Shown here: piece by piece, positions 42,398-51,306 of the stretch
How positions within the stretch are numbered: position 1 is the first letter of the stretch
How the letters are laid out: each line of letters opens with the position of its first letter
Source of the DNA: Candidatus Kuenenia stuttgartensis
Lineage (GTDB): Bacteria; Planctomycetota; Planctomycetia; Planctomycetales; Planctomycetaceae
NCBI GenBank assembly: GCA_945904015.1
Contig: CAMDPK010000027.1
Span: 1 to 51,927 of the forward strand
Reading direction: 5' to 3'
Length of the DNA stretch: 51,927 nt
Position numbers and translations under genes: made by a program
The notes under the pieces: generated by a model
Seen by the model: only the letters and a program-made list of their open reading frames with translations
Databases searched by the model: none
Told to the model about the DNA's origin: nothing

Positions 42398-44227
42398 TTA
42401 GAACGGCCAGACCAACGGGGCCAGTGCGACGGTCACGAGCATGTACAGCAGGTCGAGCGGAATGCCGATCCGCAGGTAGTCGCTGAAGCGATAGCCGCCC
42501 GGCCCCATGACCATCAAATTGCACTGATAGCCGGTCGGCGTCGCGTAGCCGGCGGACGAAGCGACCATGATCGACATGATGAACGGCATCGGATTCACGC
42601 CGAGTTTGTCAGCCGCCGCGAGCGCGATCGGGAACACGAGCACCGCCGCCGCGTTGTTCGTGATGAGCTCCGTCAGAATCATCGTCGCGAGGTACACCGC
42701 TGCCAGCACCGCCCACGGTCCACCACCAAAGGCTTGAGCGGCACCCGTCAGGTTGTCCGCCAGGAGTTTCGCGGCTCCAGACATTTCCAGCGCACGCCCG
42801 ATACCGAACGAGGCACCGATGCTGATAAGCACGTCCATCTCCATGCTCTCGCGAGCCTCTCGAGCGGTGCAGCACTTCGTCAGGATCATCAGTCCGCCCG
42901 CCAGCGTTGCCGCCGTCAGGATGTCAAACCACTCGGCGAGATTCACGAGCACCATCACCAGCAGAATCAGAATCGCAATCCAAGCTTTCTCGTGCCGCAG
43001 CGGTGCGGAATTTTGCACGCTGCTGACCAGAAAGAAGTCGCTGCGATTTCGCATCCGGGTCTCGAAGGATTGATGAGCCTCCAGCAGCAACGTGTCGCCG
43101 GAACGCAGCACAATGTCGCCGATCTTCGCGTTGATCCGCTCGCCGCTGCGAGCCACCGCCAGCACGGCTGCGTCGTAACGGCTGCGAAACTGGCCGTCGC
43201 GAATCGTCTTGCCGACGATCGGGCAACGATCCGAAACCACCGCCTCTAGCAAGCATCGTTGCGTCCGCGGATCGTTCAATTTGAAGACTTGATTCGTCGC
43301 CGGCTGCAAACCGCGAATCTTCTGCAAATCAACGACCGACTCGACGATGCCGACAAAAATCAGCCGGTCGTTTTCTTGGAGCCGCTCGGTCGGACCGACG
43401 GCCGGCAGGATGTCCTCGCCCCGTTCAATCTCCGCCAGAAACAGTCCCGACAAATGACGCAGTCCTGCCTGTTCAATCGTCTGACCGACCATCGGACCGC
43501 CGGGCTGCACGATCATCTCGACCGTGTATTGCCGAGGATCGTCGCTCAAGCTGATCGCCGGCTTGCGATCGGGCAGCAGCCATTTGCTCGTGGCGATCAC
43601 GAACGCCAAGCCGATCACCGCCGCCGGCAGGCCGATCCAGGTGATGTCGAACATCTCCAATTGAGGAAACGCCTTGGGCAGTCTGCCATCGCCGATCGCC
43701 TTCACGATCAACCCGGCAATCACGATGTTCGTGCTGGTGCCGATCTGCGAGCAACAGCCGCCGAAGACCGACGCGTAGCTCAGTGGCAAGAACAATTTCG
43801 ACGGACTGATTTTGCTTTTCTTGCAGAGGTCATCGACCACCGGCATGAACATCGCCACGCAGGGCGTATTGTTCAGAAAAGCGCTCAACCCCATCACCGG
43901 AAACAACAGCCGAGTCTGAGCCGTCATCACGGTCTGCGGCTGTCCGATGATTGGTTTCGTGACCATCGCCATCGCGCCAGTTTGCACCAAGCCCGCAACG
44001 ACCACGAACAACACCGCCACCGTCAGCAGCGCGGAATTTCCGAAGCCTGCCACCGCTTGATCGACCGACGGCAGCAGCTTCCCGGCCGAGAACGGACTGA
44101 CCGCCAGGATCAAAGCCAAGCACCCCATCGTGATCATGTCGGCCGCGAAGTTCCGCGCCAGGCCATAGACCATCACGACAACGACAGCGAGCGAAAACCA
44201 CAGTTCCCAAGGATGTCCAAACAGCAT
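42398..44227 (-). CDS. SLC13-family permease with two TrkA-C (RCK_C) domains
   Basis: This 609-residue protein has about 11 hydrophobic helices in two blocks separated by a soluble middle (about 215-410). The first block contains SAFLNNTPCVAMFMPVV, and the second ELITNNAAAVLVFPIALAAA and SSAGYATPTGYQCN, the paired SLC13/DASS signatures. The middle holds two TrkA-C/RCK_C domains (DRLIFVGIVESVVDL, DTLLLEAHQS), which usually sense ligand. The substrate may be sulfate, a dicarboxylate, or another anion. The start at 44227 gives a Met just before the first helix; a TTG five codons upstream is possible. The next gene on the strand is 45 bp away, but it belongs to a different functional pair. Confidence 0.85.
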   Translation of the reverse strand: MLFGHPWELWFSLAVVVVMVYGLARNFAADMITMGCLALILAVSPFSAGKLLPSVDQAVAGFGNSALLTVAVLFVVVAGLVQTGAMAMVTKPIIGQPQTVMTAQTRLLFPVMGLSAFLNNTPCVAMFMPVVDDLCKKSKISPSKLFLPLSYASVFGGCCSQIGTSTNIVIAGLIVKAIGDGRLPKAFPQLEMFDITWIGLPAAVIGLAFVIATSKWLLPDRKPAISLSDDPRQYTVEMIVQPGGPMVGQTIEQAGLRHLSGLFLAEIERGEDILPAVGPTERLQENDRLIFVGIVESVVDLQKIRGLQPATNQVFKLNDPRTQRCLLEAVVSDRCPIVGKTIRDGQFRSRYDAAVLAVARSGERINAKIGDIVLRSGDTLLLEAHQSFETRMRNRSDFFLVSSVQNSAPLRHEKAWIAILILLVMVLVNLAEWFDILTAATLAGGLMILTKCCTAREARESMEMDVLISIGASFGIGRALEMSGAAKLLADNLTGAAQAFGGGPWAVLAAVYLATMILTELITNNAAAVLVFPIALAAADKLGVNPMPFIMSIMVASSAGYATPTGYQCNLMVMGPGGYRFSDYLRIGIPLDLLYMLVTVALAPLVWPF

Positions 44228-44505
44228 CGGCAAACAACTCAAAGCGAGGGGGCGACAGATTTCCGCGACACGATCAAAGCGGAGGGAATGTAACCGATGC
44301 CGTGGTCGCGATGGTACGCAGCAGCGAACTCATTCACCTGGAGTGCTGCGGCTTGACGCAGCCCTCCATCCGACTTTTTGCACGCGTCCAGTCGTCGCAA
44401 ACTCTCAACCTTCGCACGTCGACTGTCACGACGTCATCACGAAGCATTCGCGAGTCGCATCCCGCGATGAATGGAGGGCTGCGTCAAGCCGCAGCACTCC
44501 AAGGA
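44228..44505. other. Intergenic region holding element I
   Basis: This 278-bp gap between the coiled-coil gene stop and the SLC13 start contains the 30-bp inverted repeat (element I) and its 101-bp core. No protein-coding frame or RNA gene was recognised in it; the SLC13 promoter should be within 44228-44339. Confidence 0.6.
44340..44500. repeat. Element I: perfect 30-bp inverted repeat around a 101-bp core, GGAG-headed
   Basis: The left arm 44340-44369 begins GGAGTGCTGCGGCTTGACGC and the right arm 44471-44500 is its exact inverse, ending CTCC. Each arm has an internal hairpin, GCTGCG-6 nt-CGCAGC. The core differs from anything else in the window. It ends 5 bp from the stop of the coiled-coil gene. 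Confidence 0.92.
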
Positions 44506-47500
44506 TCACTCCTGTTCGGCCAGCGATTCGTAGTAGCGGCGGATGTGCTCGGAGTATTTCGGCAGCGTTTTGTCGTGCGGCAGGTTGAGCATTTTCTCGC
44601 GCAGTGCTGGGGGTAGATGTCCCCAGACCGCCTCGCGAAGTTGACGTTGGCGGCGGAGTTCGGCGAGGGCATCGCTGCCGGTCTGCTCGCGGTCGGATGA
44701 GTTGCGGGCCTGAGCGGAATCCCGTCCCGTCGGTTTGCCCCCCGTGCCGTCGGTCGTTGATGATTTTTCGTTCGGAGTCTTGTCCGACATCGGTCCTGGC
44801 TGGCCCGTGCGCGCGACGGACTGCTGCTGAGCCGCTCGTTGTTGCCAGCGTTTCAACAGCGCGTCGAGCGATTCAACTGCCGTCTGCTGCATTGCCTGTG
44901 TCGGCTTGCCGGTCTCGGCCGCTCGGAGTTTTTCGAAGGATTCCTGCATCGCCGACAGCGCCGTCTCGCGCGGCGCGGTTTCGTCGGGAGTTGTCGGGGG
45001 CGGATCTTTCATCGGCTCCGCTGCCGGAACTTGCTCCAACAGGCGGGACGTCGCCTCACGCACGGACTGCTGGTCATCGGCAAGCTGACGCAGTTCCGAC
45101 TCGCGACGCTTTGTCTCGTCGTCATTCGGCGGAGTCTTCGGCTCACGAGCCTCGGCCGATCGGGTGCGGTCACCGACGTCGGATTGCAAGTCGCGGAGCA
45201 GTTTCAATTGAGCGACGGGGGGCACCGGCTCCTCCGGCTGCGCGTTCTGCTTCTGACCTTCCGGCGGCTGTTGAGCGGTCTCGCCTTTCGGCGGTTGAAC
45301 GGGCGGCGGAGCGAGAGCGTCCGCCAGTGATTGCAACGCACGGAGCGCGGACTGTTCGCGGCGAGCGGTCTCCTCGTCAAGTTGCTTCTCTCGCAGTCGT
45401 GATGCGGCGGCGGCGAGATCGCTCGTCGCGCGGTCGAGCGTCAGCCGCACCGCTTCGATGTCGGTCAGCGACTTCGACAGCTCTTCTGTGTTGACGGCAA
45501 GTTCCTGCTCCGCCTCGCCGAGATTCAGCGCGGCCTTCGACAACGGCCGAGTCCATTTGCCGGTCTTCTGTTGCTCGGCCGACAACCGCTGCGTCTCGTC
45601 CACGACCGTCTTTTGCCGAGCCACCAATTCGCGCACCGCTTCAGCCAGAGCGTTCGTTTTCTCGGCGAGTTCCTGTTGCTGAGCCGCTCGGCGAGCGGCC
45701 GCGAGTTCGCGACCCGCCTGTTCCAGATCGTCGAGTGCCGTTTGCTCTTCGTCCGCCCCGCGCGCGAGTTGTTTGTCAGCCAATTGCAATTCCGCTTGCT
45801 GCATGTGCCGGCTCGCGCGACGCAGCGCTTCGCGCGACTCGTCCGCGCGAGTTTCTTTCAACTTCGATGCCAATTCCTCCGCCGACTTTTTCGCTTCCCC
45901 TTGTCGATCGCGCAGAGACTTCGCCTGCTCGGCGAGTTCCTCCGGCGTGAGCGACGCCCCCTTCTCCGCCGCCGCGCGAGTTTCTTCGAGCAACTTCCGC
46001 TGCTGCTGAGTCAAAGTATCGAGTTGCCCTTCAAGCTCCTTCAACTCGCGAACGGCTGCATCGGAGTTTGCCGTCGGAGTCTGCGCCAGCTTGTCGGCGA
46101 GAGCCTGCAATTCCTCGGCAAGCTGCTGCTGAGTGCGACCCGCCTGACCGAGATTGTTCTCGGCAACCTCGCGCGCTGCCTCCCGCGCCTTCGCCGCGAG
46201 CGCACGCTGGTCGAGTTCGGCGACGACCTCCTCGTGGGGCACGTTTTCAACGTGCCCGCCCGTCTTCTTTTCGACCGACGATTCTTCCGCTGCTGGGCCG
46301 GGCACGTTGGAAACGTGCCCCACAGCGAGTCGCTGCCGCAGTTGTTCGATCCGTTCGGCCTGACGCGACTGTCGATCAGCGAGCTTCGCGACGTCCGCTT
46401 GCTGCTGACTCGGCAACTGCGACGCCGATTTTCCGAGCGTCTGCGGTGCCAGTTCCGACGTGTCTCGATTGAGCGTCTCTTGCGTTTTCGCGAGTTCGCC
46501 GACTTCGCGGGCCAAGTCGCGCCGGTCTCGCCACTGAGTCAAATCGCGGATCAACTCGGTCAACGTCGTCAGCACGTCCGCCTGCCGCGCGACAATTTCC
46601 GGAAACGATTCCGCCAAGCCGACGAGCGGTTGAGTCCCGGCACTCTCCTTCACGGCTCGACCCAACAGGCTTTCCAACGTCGGTAGCGTTTGACGGGCCA
46701 AACCCTCGACCGCCGCAGCGATGTGCGTGAGCCGTTCGCGCGTCACCGAATCGTTCAACTGGTTGTCTTCGAGTTGCGACAAAAGTTCTCGCGAGCGTGA
46801 AATCACACCGTCGCCTCGGCCAGTCAGCCGCAAGCCGATCTGCCGCTGATCCAACTCAACCCGCTTGAGCGAGTCCCGATCCTGCGGTCGAAATTCCCCA
46901 CCCTTCTCGGCTTGAACACGCAGCAAGTCCGTTTGATCTTTCGCCTGCGACTGCTTCGTGGCGAGCGTTTCCAAATCGTGCAACAGCAGGTCGAGCCGAT
47001 GCGCGATCTCCGAAAGTTTCTCTTCCGGTGAGACGACGGTCAGCGTCCGCGTCACACTCCGGCCGACACGCGGCTCGCCGATGTCGCAGAGATCTGATGC
47101 AACGAATCGCAGCGCAATCCGATCGCCGACCTTCGGGTTCAGCTTGTTCACCTGCCAAGCCAGCCGCACGATTGCTTCACGCGCCCCGTCCTCGTGGGGC
47201 AGGTTTTCAACCTGCCAGTTGTCATCGTTCGTAGCCCGGACGCCTACGTCCGGGGTGAGTTCGGACGTAGGCGTCCGAACTACGGAATACTCCAATCGCA
47301 CATCGCGCAAACGACGCTCATCCCGCCCGGTCGCCGCCAGCCGAACCGTCGCGTTTGCCGTCACGAGCTGATCGGTCGCTGGCTCTTCGAGCGACACGAC
47401 CGGCGGCGGGTCGGCGATGCCGACAACGTCCAATCGCAATGCCGACAAGTTTTGAAACTCGTCCCGATCCGTCAGCGCTAATTGCTGAGTCACCGATCCG

Positions 47501-48636
47501 GCATGCGATACGCCGAACCGCCAGACCAAATCACGTCCGTTCGGTACGATCGAAATCTCGTGGCCGATGCTGGCAGCATCCGCCACGGCGCGTGTCACCG
47601 GCCGATTAGACTTCGCGCTGATCTTCACTCGCGAGCCAACGATCGCGCGGACTTGAGTCGCTCCCTCCGGCAACGTCGCGGCCACGTCGCCCGTGTAGCT
47701 CGGCGGCCTGATCTCCACGCGGAACGATTCCAGTTTGGGAGGCGGGACGATTCGCAGTTCGTGCCACGGCATCTCGTGATCGTCACCGCCAATGGCTCGG
47801 AACTCGACCACTCCTTCGTCGATCGGAAGACGAACTGCCGCAGCCTCGTGAGAACGATCCGCCGAGTCTCGCAGCGTCGCCGTTCGCAACGGCTCGGATT
47901 GCGGCAACCGACCGCGCTGACGAAACTCGACCAGCACCGGCTGAGGCAGCGGCCCGCGAGCATTGATCACAAACACATCTAACGGCTGTCCCTGCACGTT
48001 TCGCAACGGATGCTCCGGCGAAGTCGTCACCGGCGAAAGATCGCCGCGCACCAATTGCAGTTCGACCCTCTTCGGCCACGGCTGATCGGCGAGCGGCCAC
48101 CACAACCGCCGCATCGCCATCGACGCGGCCGCCGAATTCACCGTGAACAACAACAACCCGATGCCGAGCAACGCGGCCACCGACAACACCGCCCGCCGCG
48201 ATTCGCGCCGGTCGAGCACCTCGGCGAAATCCAGAGAGCGGGCTTCCGCCGCCGTCTGCTCGATCAACCGCCGCTGCAACTCTGGCGAGCCGACGCTCGG
48301 ACTGACATCGTGTTCCAAGAACTCAACAGCCGTCGCCAAGCGGCTGCGCAGCTTCGGAAAGTGCGACTCCAGATGGCCGGAGAGTTCCAAGTTCGACAAC
48401 GGCCGGCGCAACGGAGCGATCAATCGCCGCCACGCCAACCAACCAACCGCCAGCAACAACGCCGCCAGCAATCCGGTTCGCGTCCCGCGGTCATCGAAGT
48501 GCAGCAACCAATCGCCAAGCCCGATCAACAGCGCACCGCTCAGCAATCCCGCGATCGTCCAACCGAGTCCATTCAGCCACAGCAGGCGACGGACAGAACG
48601 GCGAAGGTCACCCAAATGGTCGAGAAGCGAAGGCAT
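44506..48636 (-). CDS. Giant coiled-coil membrane protein (DUF4175-like), with in-frame repeat insertions
   Basis: The 1376-residue protein has two transmembrane helices near the N-terminus (about 20-65), another at about 148-170 (AVLSVAALLGIGLLLFTVNS), an extracytoplasmic beta-rich part (about 180-520), then about 800 residues of Glu/Gln/Ala/Arg-rich coiled coil. It resembles DUF4175-type proteins and pairs with the VWA protein upstream (translated just before it). Residues about 452-481 (DVGVRATNDDNWQVENLPH) and 772-801 (GHVSNVPG, then GGHVENVPHE) are translated repeat elements A4/C2 and A3. The start at 48636 (MPSLLDHLGDL) is preferred; an upstream ATG at 48684 is possible. The function is unknown, perhaps envelope organisation. 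Confidence 0.72.
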   Translation of the reverse strand: MPSLLDHLGDLRRSVRRLLWLNGLGWTIAGLLSGALLIGLGDWLLHFDDRGTRTGLLAALLLAVGWLAWRRLIAPLRRPLSNLELSGHLESHFPKLRSRLATAVEFLEHDVSPSVGSPELQRRLIEQTAAEARSLDFAEVLDRRESRRAVLSVAALLGIGLLLFTVNSAAASMAMRRLWWPLADQPWPKRVELQLVRGDLSPVTTSPEHPLRNVQGQPLDVFVINARGPLPQPVLVEFRQRGRLPQSEPLRTATLRDSADRSHEAAAVRLPIDEGVVEFRAIGGDDHEMPWHELRIVPPPKLESFRVEIRPPSYTGDVAATLPEGATQVRAIVGSRVKISAKSNRPVTRAVADAASIGHEISIVPNGRDLVWRFGVSHAGSVTQQLALTDRDEFQNLSALRLDVVGIADPPPVVSLEEPATDQLVTANATVRLAATGRDERRLRDVRLEYSVVRTPTSELTPDVGVRATNDDNWQVENLPHEDGAREAIVRLAWQVNKLNPKVGDRIALRFVASDLCDIGEPRVGRSVTRTLTVVSPEEKLSEIAHRLDLLLHDLETLATKQSQAKDQTDLLRVQAEKGGEFRPQDRDSLKRVELDQRQIGLRLTGRGDGVISRSRELLSQLEDNQLNDSVTRERLTHIAAAVEGLARQTLPTLESLLGRAVKESAGTQPLVGLAESFPEIVARQADVLTTLTELIRDLTQWRDRRDLAREVGELAKTQETLNRDTSELAPQTLGKSASQLPSQQQADVAKLADRQSRQAERIEQLRQRLAVGHVSNVPGPAAEESSVEKKTGGHVENVPHEEVVAELDQRALAAKAREAAREVAENNLGQAGRTQQQLAEELQALADKLAQTPTANSDAAVRELKELEGQLDTLTQQQRKLLEETRAAAEKGASLTPEELAEQAKSLRDRQGEAKKSAEELASKLKETRADESREALRRASRHMQQAELQLADKQLARGADEEQTALDDLEQAGRELAAARRAAQQQELAEKTNALAEAVRELVARQKTVVDETQRLSAEQQKTGKWTRPLSKAALNLGEAEQELAVNTEELSKSLTDIEAVRLTLDRATSDLAAAASRLREKQLDEETARREQSALRALQSLADALAPPPVQPPKGETAQQPPEGQKQNAQPEEPVPPVAQLKLLRDLQSDVGDRTRSAEAREPKTPPNDDETKRRESELRQLADDQQSVREATSRLLEQVPAAEPMKDPPPTTPDETAPRETALSAMQESFEKLRAAETGKPTQAMQQTAVESLDALLKRWQQRAAQQQSVARTGQPGPMSDKTPNEKSSTTDGTGGKPTGRDSAQARNSSDREQTGSDALAELRRQRQLREAVWGHLPPALREKMLNLPHDKTLPKYSEHIRRYYESLAEQE
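46234..46323. repeat. Element A3, variant of family A, inside coding sequence
   Basis: The arm hairpins are GGCACGTT/AACGTGCC on both sides, against GGCAGGTT/AACCTGCC in A1 and A2; the G-to-C change is matched by C-to-G. The spacer (about 40 bp) is longer than in A1 and codes for residues AAEESSVEKKTG. The reading frame of the host gene is kept. Confidence 0.88.
47194..47216. repeat. Element A4, single arm of family A inside coding sequence
   Basis: One 23-bp arm identical to the A1 left arm (GTGGGGCAGGTT then TTCAACCTGCC). No inverted partner lies within the next 100 bp. It is immediately followed by element C2, and both are read in frame. Confidence 0.85.
47231..47283. repeat. Element C2, GTAG-headed REP doublet inside coding sequence
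   Basis: It starts GTAGCCCGGACGCCTACG and ends CGTCCGAACTAC. The left arm hairpin is CCCGGACG-CCTA-CGTCCGGG, and the right is TTCGGACG-TAGG-CGTCCGAA. Two adjacent pairs have changed together in the right arm. It is read in frame as SELTPDVGVRATN in the host protein. Confidence 0.88.
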
Positions 48637-48687
48637 GGTGTTGTCGTTATACCGATCCACCGTGGCGATGGCATAGACTTTCATCCG

Positions 48688-51213
48688 TCAGACAAGACGC
48701 CAGCGACGTCGGAGCGACCATTCGACGGTCAACAGTGCAGCAAACAACACCAGCAATTCCCAGCGAGTCCACAACGGAATGATGGTCGCGGCCGAAAGCG
48801 GGACGGGTTGCCCGGCAGGGATCTCGGCCGGAACGCGGTCGGCTTCGTGCAGCGGAAAGTATCGGCCGTGCGTCGCACGAGTGGCGGCTTCGAGATCAGC
48901 TCGGTCGAGCTGCCGGCGCAGCAACTCGCGCTGTGGTGCTTCGACCGCAAAGTCGGCGGCCGGTGGCGAACCGGGAAACGACGGATCAGAGAGCCAGGCG
49001 TGATAGCGTCCGACGCTCAGTCCGCGCAGCTCGCCGGCGAAGAGATTCGTGGAATTGGCCATGCGCGCGAGTTCGATGCTTCGCCGCGGCTCGTCGGACC
49101 GTTCGAGCATCACGGTCGCCGAACCGCTCGCCGGGAGTTGTCGTTCGTCGTTGACTTGCAACCGCAGCTTCACGGCGTCGCCACGCTGGTACGTCTGTCG
49201 GTCGGCGGTGAATTCGACGCCGCGAGCTCCGTCGAGGCTTTGCGTCCGGCTGAGAAATCGCAATGCCTGAATCCAGTACCGCGAGTAAATTCTCTCGCCG
49301 TCTCGAAAACGCCAGCGCCACAACTCGTCGGTCGCGTGAAACAAAACCTTGCCCGCTCCGAACCGTTGCAACGCGATGACTGGCAATCCGCTTGCTGCGG
49401 ACTTCTCACCGCGCCGCTGCGGATGTTCGAGCAACACGGTTGCCCCAGCTCGCAAACGAGGCGCATCGCACAACCAGAACAGTCCGGGCAACGATTTCCA
49501 CACGTCGCGCGTTGCACTGACGCCGGTCAGGTCGTCGCCGCTTGCGAGCGCGTCCAATTGCAGATGCCGAAACAACGAAGTGCTCAAGCGCCCGGCCTCG
49601 GTCAATCGCGGCTGAAACGGTTCGCGCAGGTCCGTGTCGAGGGTCGGCACACTCGCCCCGTCGAGTTCCACTGGCAACAGTGTTTCGAGCGGCGTGCCGC
49701 GAAAGCCCAACGGCATGTGCTCTGAACCGGCCATCAGCAACAGTCCGCCTCCCTCGCGGACGAACTCGCGGACATGTTCCAAAACGCCGGGTGAGAACGC
49801 CCCGGGATTCAGGTCGCCCAGCAACAGCACGTCGTACACCGAGAGTGCCTCGCGCGTCAGCGGGAAGCGGCCTTGCAGCGGCTTTGCGGTCTCGTCCTGC
49901 AATGCAAATTCGAGGTCCGCCTCTTGCAACAACGTGTGCAACTCGATGGTCGGTTCGCGTTCGAGCAGGTTCTTCAGCTCGCGAAATTCCCAGCGCGGCA
50001 GCCCGTCTGCCAGCAGGATTTTCAGTTTGCCCTCGCGTACCCGCACCGATCGCGACAGCCGATCGTTGTTGCGGTCCACATCCCCCGGCGGCGGCGTGAC
50101 GAGAAGCTCAAACTCGTGATCTCCCGGCTGCGTCGGAGTGAACAGCAAATCAACCGTCACCGTTTGTCCGTCCGCCGGCAGTTTGATCGACCGCCGGGTG
50201 AGGCTTCGTTCCTTGCCGCGCTCGCGCAACTCCACCGTGGCAGACTGCCCGGCCAAGCCGAACGACTTGACCTTCGCGGAGAAAATCAGCGGATCGTTCA
50301 CGAACGCGACATCATCGACCGCGACCTCGCCAAGCTGCACGTCGCGAGTCGGCTGATCACTGCCAATGCCGATGACGAACAGCGGCACCAACCGCTCGCG
50401 AGCCAACGGAACGACCGCACTCAGTCGATCGGCGTCACCGCTGCTGGCAATCCCGTCTGTCAGCAGCACGATCGCAGTGGGAGGCGTCCCGCGCGTTTGA
50501 TTCAACACCTGCCGCACCGCCTCCGCAGGTCGAGTCACGTCGCCTGTCGGCAGCAATCGTTCGAGGTCCGCGATCAGCCGTCGTACCGCTTCGTCATCCA
50601 CCAAGTCGTCGCCGACGGGAACCGCCTCCGCTGAGAATCTCTCAACGCGGAGTCTGTGTCGGCGTTGCAATTGTCGCAGCCAGCGTCCGTCGTCTCGCGA
50701 CAGGATCCGCCGTGCCAATTCCAATCGCTCGGCATCCGCTGAAGCCGCCGTGGAATTCGATCCGGCGAGTGTCGCGACAAACTTGCGGTCCTCGTCCGCC
50801 GAATACGCATCGCGCAGCCCCATGCTGGCCGAGTCGTCGATCAACACCACGACCAATGGCAATCCCGTGCTCTCCACCGACACGCTGACTTGAGCCAGCA
50901 GCAGCAACACCAACGACAAAACCAAACAACGCAGCCCGATCAAGATAGCTCGTTGCCGCAGGCCCAGTGACCGCCCGTCGCGGCGATAGACCTCGACGAT
51001 CACCAACATCAATCCAACCAGCAGCAACCAGCCAATCGCTGGCGGCAGCCACGACGGCCACGGCAGTCGCGCAGTCCAACTCCAGCGCAACACTTGCCCC
51101 GGCTCCGTCGCCGGCAAGCCCAAAGATGTTTCCCACCAACGATGCAGCCAATTGCTCACGGTGTCGTAATGCCTCAAGCCACTGCGAATCTCCCCGATCG
51201 AACTGCGCAGCAT
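48688..51213 (-). CDS. VWA-domain membrane protein with glutamine amidotransferase-like region
   Basis: This 841-residue protein has two N-terminal transmembrane helices (about 58-76 and 90-110). A von Willebrand A domain follows with the MIDAS motif DDSAS (126-130; Asp126, Ser128, Ser130) and TDG in VLLTDGIASSGD. A beta-sandwich region (about 280-400) leads to a gatase-like Rossmann segment (VYDVLLLGDLNPG, HVREFVREGGGLLLMAGSEH), then a C-terminal domain and a final transmembrane helix (LLVLFAALLTVEWSL). This is the BatA-like/gatase-like layout common in planctomycetes, usually near MoxR and DUF58 genes. The coiled-coil gene starts 3 bp after its stop (or 51 bp, depending on start). Function unknown; it probably acts at the cell envelope. 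Confidence 0.78.
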   Translation of the reverse strand: MLRSSIGEIRSGLRHYDTVSNWLHRWWETSLGLPATEPGQVLRWSWTARLPWPSWLPPAIGWLLLVGLMLVIVEVYRRDGRSLGLRQRAILIGLRCLVLSLVLLLLAQVSVSVESTGLPLVVVLIDDSASMGLRDAYSADEDRKFVATLAGSNSTAASADAERLELARRILSRDDGRWLRQLQRRHRLRVERFSAEAVPVGDDLVDDEAVRRLIADLERLLPTGDVTRPAEAVRQVLNQTRGTPPTAIVLLTDGIASSGDADRLSAVVPLARERLVPLFVIGIGSDQPTRDVQLGEVAVDDVAFVNDPLIFSAKVKSFGLAGQSATVELRERGKERSLTRRSIKLPADGQTVTVDLLFTPTQPGDHEFELLVTPPPGDVDRNNDRLSRSVRVREGKLKILLADGLPRWEFRELKNLLEREPTIELHTLLQEADLEFALQDETAKPLQGRFPLTREALSVYDVLLLGDLNPGAFSPGVLEHVREFVREGGGLLLMAGSEHMPLGFRGTPLETLLPVELDGASVPTLDTDLREPFQPRLTEAGRLSTSLFRHLQLDALASGDDLTGVSATRDVWKSLPGLFWLCDAPRLRAGATVLLEHPQRRGEKSAASGLPVIALQRFGAGKVLFHATDELWRWRFRDGERIYSRYWIQALRFLSRTQSLDGARGVEFTADRQTYQRGDAVKLRLQVNDERQLPASGSATVMLERSDEPRRSIELARMANSTNLFAGELRGLSVGRYHAWLSDPSFPGSPPAADFAVEAPQRELLRRQLDRADLEAATRATHGRYFPLHEADRVPAEIPAGQPVPLSAATIIPLWTRWELLVLFAALLTVEWSLRRRWRLV

Positions 51214-51306
51214 TGTCTCGCGACACCGGCTCGATTTCCAAGCCGAGCGTCAAGGCATTACGATCCGCCGCAACGGGGACTTCTCTCTTCGACTGCGACC
51301 AACGTG

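Noticed and set aside
41888-44293. Long plus-strand frames opposite the PSD1 and SLC13 genes
   Set aside because: Arg/His/Gln-rich translations without domains; the minus-strand genes are firmly identified.
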